A stretch of DNA of 64,000 nt from Trichoplax sp. H2 (Eukaryota; Placozoa; Uniplacotomia; Trichoplacea): NCBI GenBank assembly GCA_003344405.1, contig NOWV01000141.1, forward strand, positions 1 through 64,000, given 5' to 3'. Made by a program: the position numbers and the translations under genes. The notes beneath the pieces were generated by a model, which was not told the origin of the DNA, searched no databases, and saw only the letters and a list, made by a program, of their open reading frames with translations. Shown here in pieces: positions 61,717 through 64,000 of the stretch; the first letter of the stretch is position 1, and each line of letters starts with the position of its first letter.

Positions 61717-64000
61717 CTATTAAGGTAGAATGGATGTCATATTATGAGCATAAAATCGACCAGATTAAATGGTCATTTTCATGTTATTGTTACCAATGTA
61801 ATTAAAAGCACGTCTTTAATGGTTGATATTGCATTGCATACTGTATATAGTACATGACAATCCGACATCAACACAGTAAGCTTCAATAATTAATCAGATC
61901 GAACTCATGCACTAATTTATTGTGAATTCTAATACATTCTAGGATCATTTTTCAATCACGCCGTGCTCGGGTTTTTAATGATTTTGTGCTGGTATGTGTC
62001 TGCTTGTTGGTACATTGAATTTCAGTGTAAACTTAAAAACTGTAATTATTACTGAATTGAAAAGATTTGACACGAATCCAAATCCTTGACAATTCAATCC
62101 ACCTTCAAATTTTAAATGGTATCATTATACAAATAGTTTCTAAACAAAGTAAAGTGCATGCATTTTTTATTACGATGAGTGATACTATAATTATTTTATT
62201 GAAAAGTTAAAAAATCGGCACGCGCACAGCTTATCCGTTACATAGGCACATTTATCATTCCTGAATTTGATCGCCCAACTACGTACGATACTGTGTTGTG
62301 CAATACGACAAATTTGCGCTAAATCAATAAGATGTGATAAAAGCCTCTATGTTCTAGAAAAAGATTAATGTTTCGACATTGCGGGATGCTAATCAACAGG
62401 ACACTGGTGGTTGTAATTGTATAATATAGGCAGTACTGTACATATTAATTGTAGCCATAATAATAATAATTCAAATTATTTCATTTCGTGTGGCATGTAG
62501 TTACAGTATTGTATTGCCAGTCTAGATTCAATTTTAACGTCGTGAATCTTAATTCTTCAGCTGTGAAACACCTGAGTACTGTGTGAGTGGATTGAACAAT
62601 AATTATAGAATCATTATATGATCAAAAAGGGAAAAGAGTCATTGCATCATTGGCATTCGTCCAACTTGTATGGTAATAATACAGTGTATAAAAGACACCC
62701 ACAGTAATAATCAGAATCAAAATACTTTCTTGCCACCATCATTTGTATTGTTAATCGCTTGTTTTCATGTAATAATAACATGGTAGTTAGCGTACTTCTA
62801 GGTATGTAGTAACATATTGAATATCGATTTAGAATCCAAAATTAGAATCAAACTATTGCAGTAATACCGGTCGGTGTCTGGTGTCGTCGTGGCGTAATCG
62901 TATGCACTCAACTTGTGAACTAACCCGAAACCTAACTAGTGTCCATAGTACTGGTACAACCTGCAGTAATACATCAGTATCTATATAGAATGAATGTCCA
63001 AAATTCAATCGTTTTCCTTCATGATAGAAATTTGTACCGATCTACAACATCTTTGAAAGAATAAATTTTCTAGTAGTATCAAAAGACCATGAGTGACTTA
63101 TATCACAGTAGTGGATTATTTTTGAAATCCAGGCCTAGAGAGGATTCTACATTATCGTTGATGTTATTAAAATATACTCCTCCTCGAACTAGTCATCAGT
63201 TTCCTTGTCTGTATTCATTTAAAACTTTTATGGCTATTCTACCCTCAGACGGAGTCTAGTCGATGCATAGAACTGGCAGACTTTTCATCGTTGGCCACCA
63301 TTGAAAGCAAGATTAGAATTTGATGGAAAAAATGGACTAAATGCATATGCTTGTTGATCCCATCGAGGGTAGACAACACTGGGCTATAAATGGTAGTACA
63401 GTATCGTATTTTGCAGCATGACGGGCTAAAGGCGATCTGACTACGACACCAAATCAGGACTAAAATTGATGACAACAAAATAGATATGCACGATTGTAAA
63501 CTTGCATTTCCTTTATCCAAAAAGACATGGAAAAGGAATAACCAAATAGTGATTGAAATTATTGGCCATGTATTGGATAGTGATCGCGATCTCTTTTTAT
63601 AAATTGATAATCAAAATAGTCACTCCTACTCCGTCACGAGTTATCGTATGCATCATTGGAATGTGAAGATCGCGGCGCACATGCTGGCACCGAGGTGGCT
63701 ATGTGCAAAACACCGGTTGTCAACGAGTGCTCCAGTCTATTACTCAAACTGATATCGATTGGAAGCAGGTAAGCGAATGGTGTTCCACATCGTGTTGTAT
63801 GACTCATTCTACCCTTGATTGATCTCTATTGATCAACTCATTTTACTATCATGATTTCTTGCCTTTTAGTAAGCTTATCGTAGTAAGTGTCGCATCATCC
63901 TACTGTACATACAGTCATAACGTTTTAAATAATTCAATCGCGATGATAATGATGATGAAAGTGGTGCCGGCGATGAGACCCATTTGGTCACGATGACACT
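61717..64000. other. Right-hand end: IFRD upstream region, no supported gene
   Basis: It must contain the IFRD first exon and promoter, but no ATG exon with the needed phase (one base left over) could be chosen with confidence. Near 63.65-63.78 kb a GC-richer stretch ends in a strong donor (AAGCAG|GTAAGC at 63767-63772/63773) on the plus strand. A short Asp/Glu-rich frame runs off the end at 63937-64000. These could belong to a plus-strand gene continuing beyond the window, but no family is recognisable. Confidence 0.4.

Noticed and set aside
63937-64000. Asp/Glu-rich plus-strand frame running off the window
   Set aside because: Too short, no acceptor or start codon in frame, and an in-frame stop lies just upstream.
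1-64000. tRNA, rRNA, CRISPR or bacterial operon features
   Set aside because: None seen; gene structure is eukaryotic throughout and no tRNA-like or rRNA-like stretch was recognised by eye.

Overview
The window reads as nuclear DNA of an early-branching animal. It is AT-rich, with compact multi-exon genes, introns mostly of 100-500 bases bounded by GT/AG, and clear metazoan orthologues (RBM15/Spen, IFRD, RRP9). The intron density, compactness and a tandem cluster of TRPA channels fit a placozoan (Trichoplax/Hoilungia type) best. That assignment is an inference, not something the sequence proves.

Left two thirds (about 1.3-43.9 kb, all minus strand): three complete TRPA-type channel genes lie head-to-tail. 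They are called here TRPA-a (13301 to 1305), TRPA-b (30209 to 19618) and TRPA-c (43909 to 33405). I reconstructed each as 25 coding exons. The exon phases close without a frame break, giving predicted proteins of 1138, 1136 and 1138 residues. Each protein has a lysine-rich N-terminus, about 16 ankyrin repeats, six membrane segments with a GE(L/I)xY pore, the post-S6 GLAVGDI signature and a charged C-terminal helix. Internal exon lengths are almost identical in the three genes, so the array arose by whole-gene duplication. The 5' end of TRPA-a (first exon and flanks) is present twice (12.5-15.6 and 15.8-18.5 kb) beside a run of N. Exon 14 of TRPA-a is also present twice beside another run of N. 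Both may be assembly effects. The spacer between TRPA-c and TRPA-b carries degenerate direct repeats. One of these is interrupted by a 145-base TG...CA element with a 5-base target duplication, best read as a short solo LTR.

Middle (43.9-54.2 kb): a repeat-bearing spacer is followed by RRP9 (plus strand, 12 exons, the U3 snoRNP 55K WD40 protein) and by a convergent RBM15-type gene (minus strand, two coding exons, three RRMs plus SPOC).

Right part (54.2-64 kb): upstream of RBM15 are YY1-like and NRF1-like promoter motifs. A long spacer follows with a complex satellite built on a 'GATAGTCCAATATTCTGTC' core and TACTGTAC palindromes. Beyond it lies an IFRD-family gene (minus strand, 14 exons identified, N-terminal exon not found). 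The last 2.3 kb hold no gene I can support.

The housekeeping genes (ribosome biogenesis, RNA processing, transcriptional co-regulation) are unrelated in pathway. The channel array is the distinctive accessory feature.
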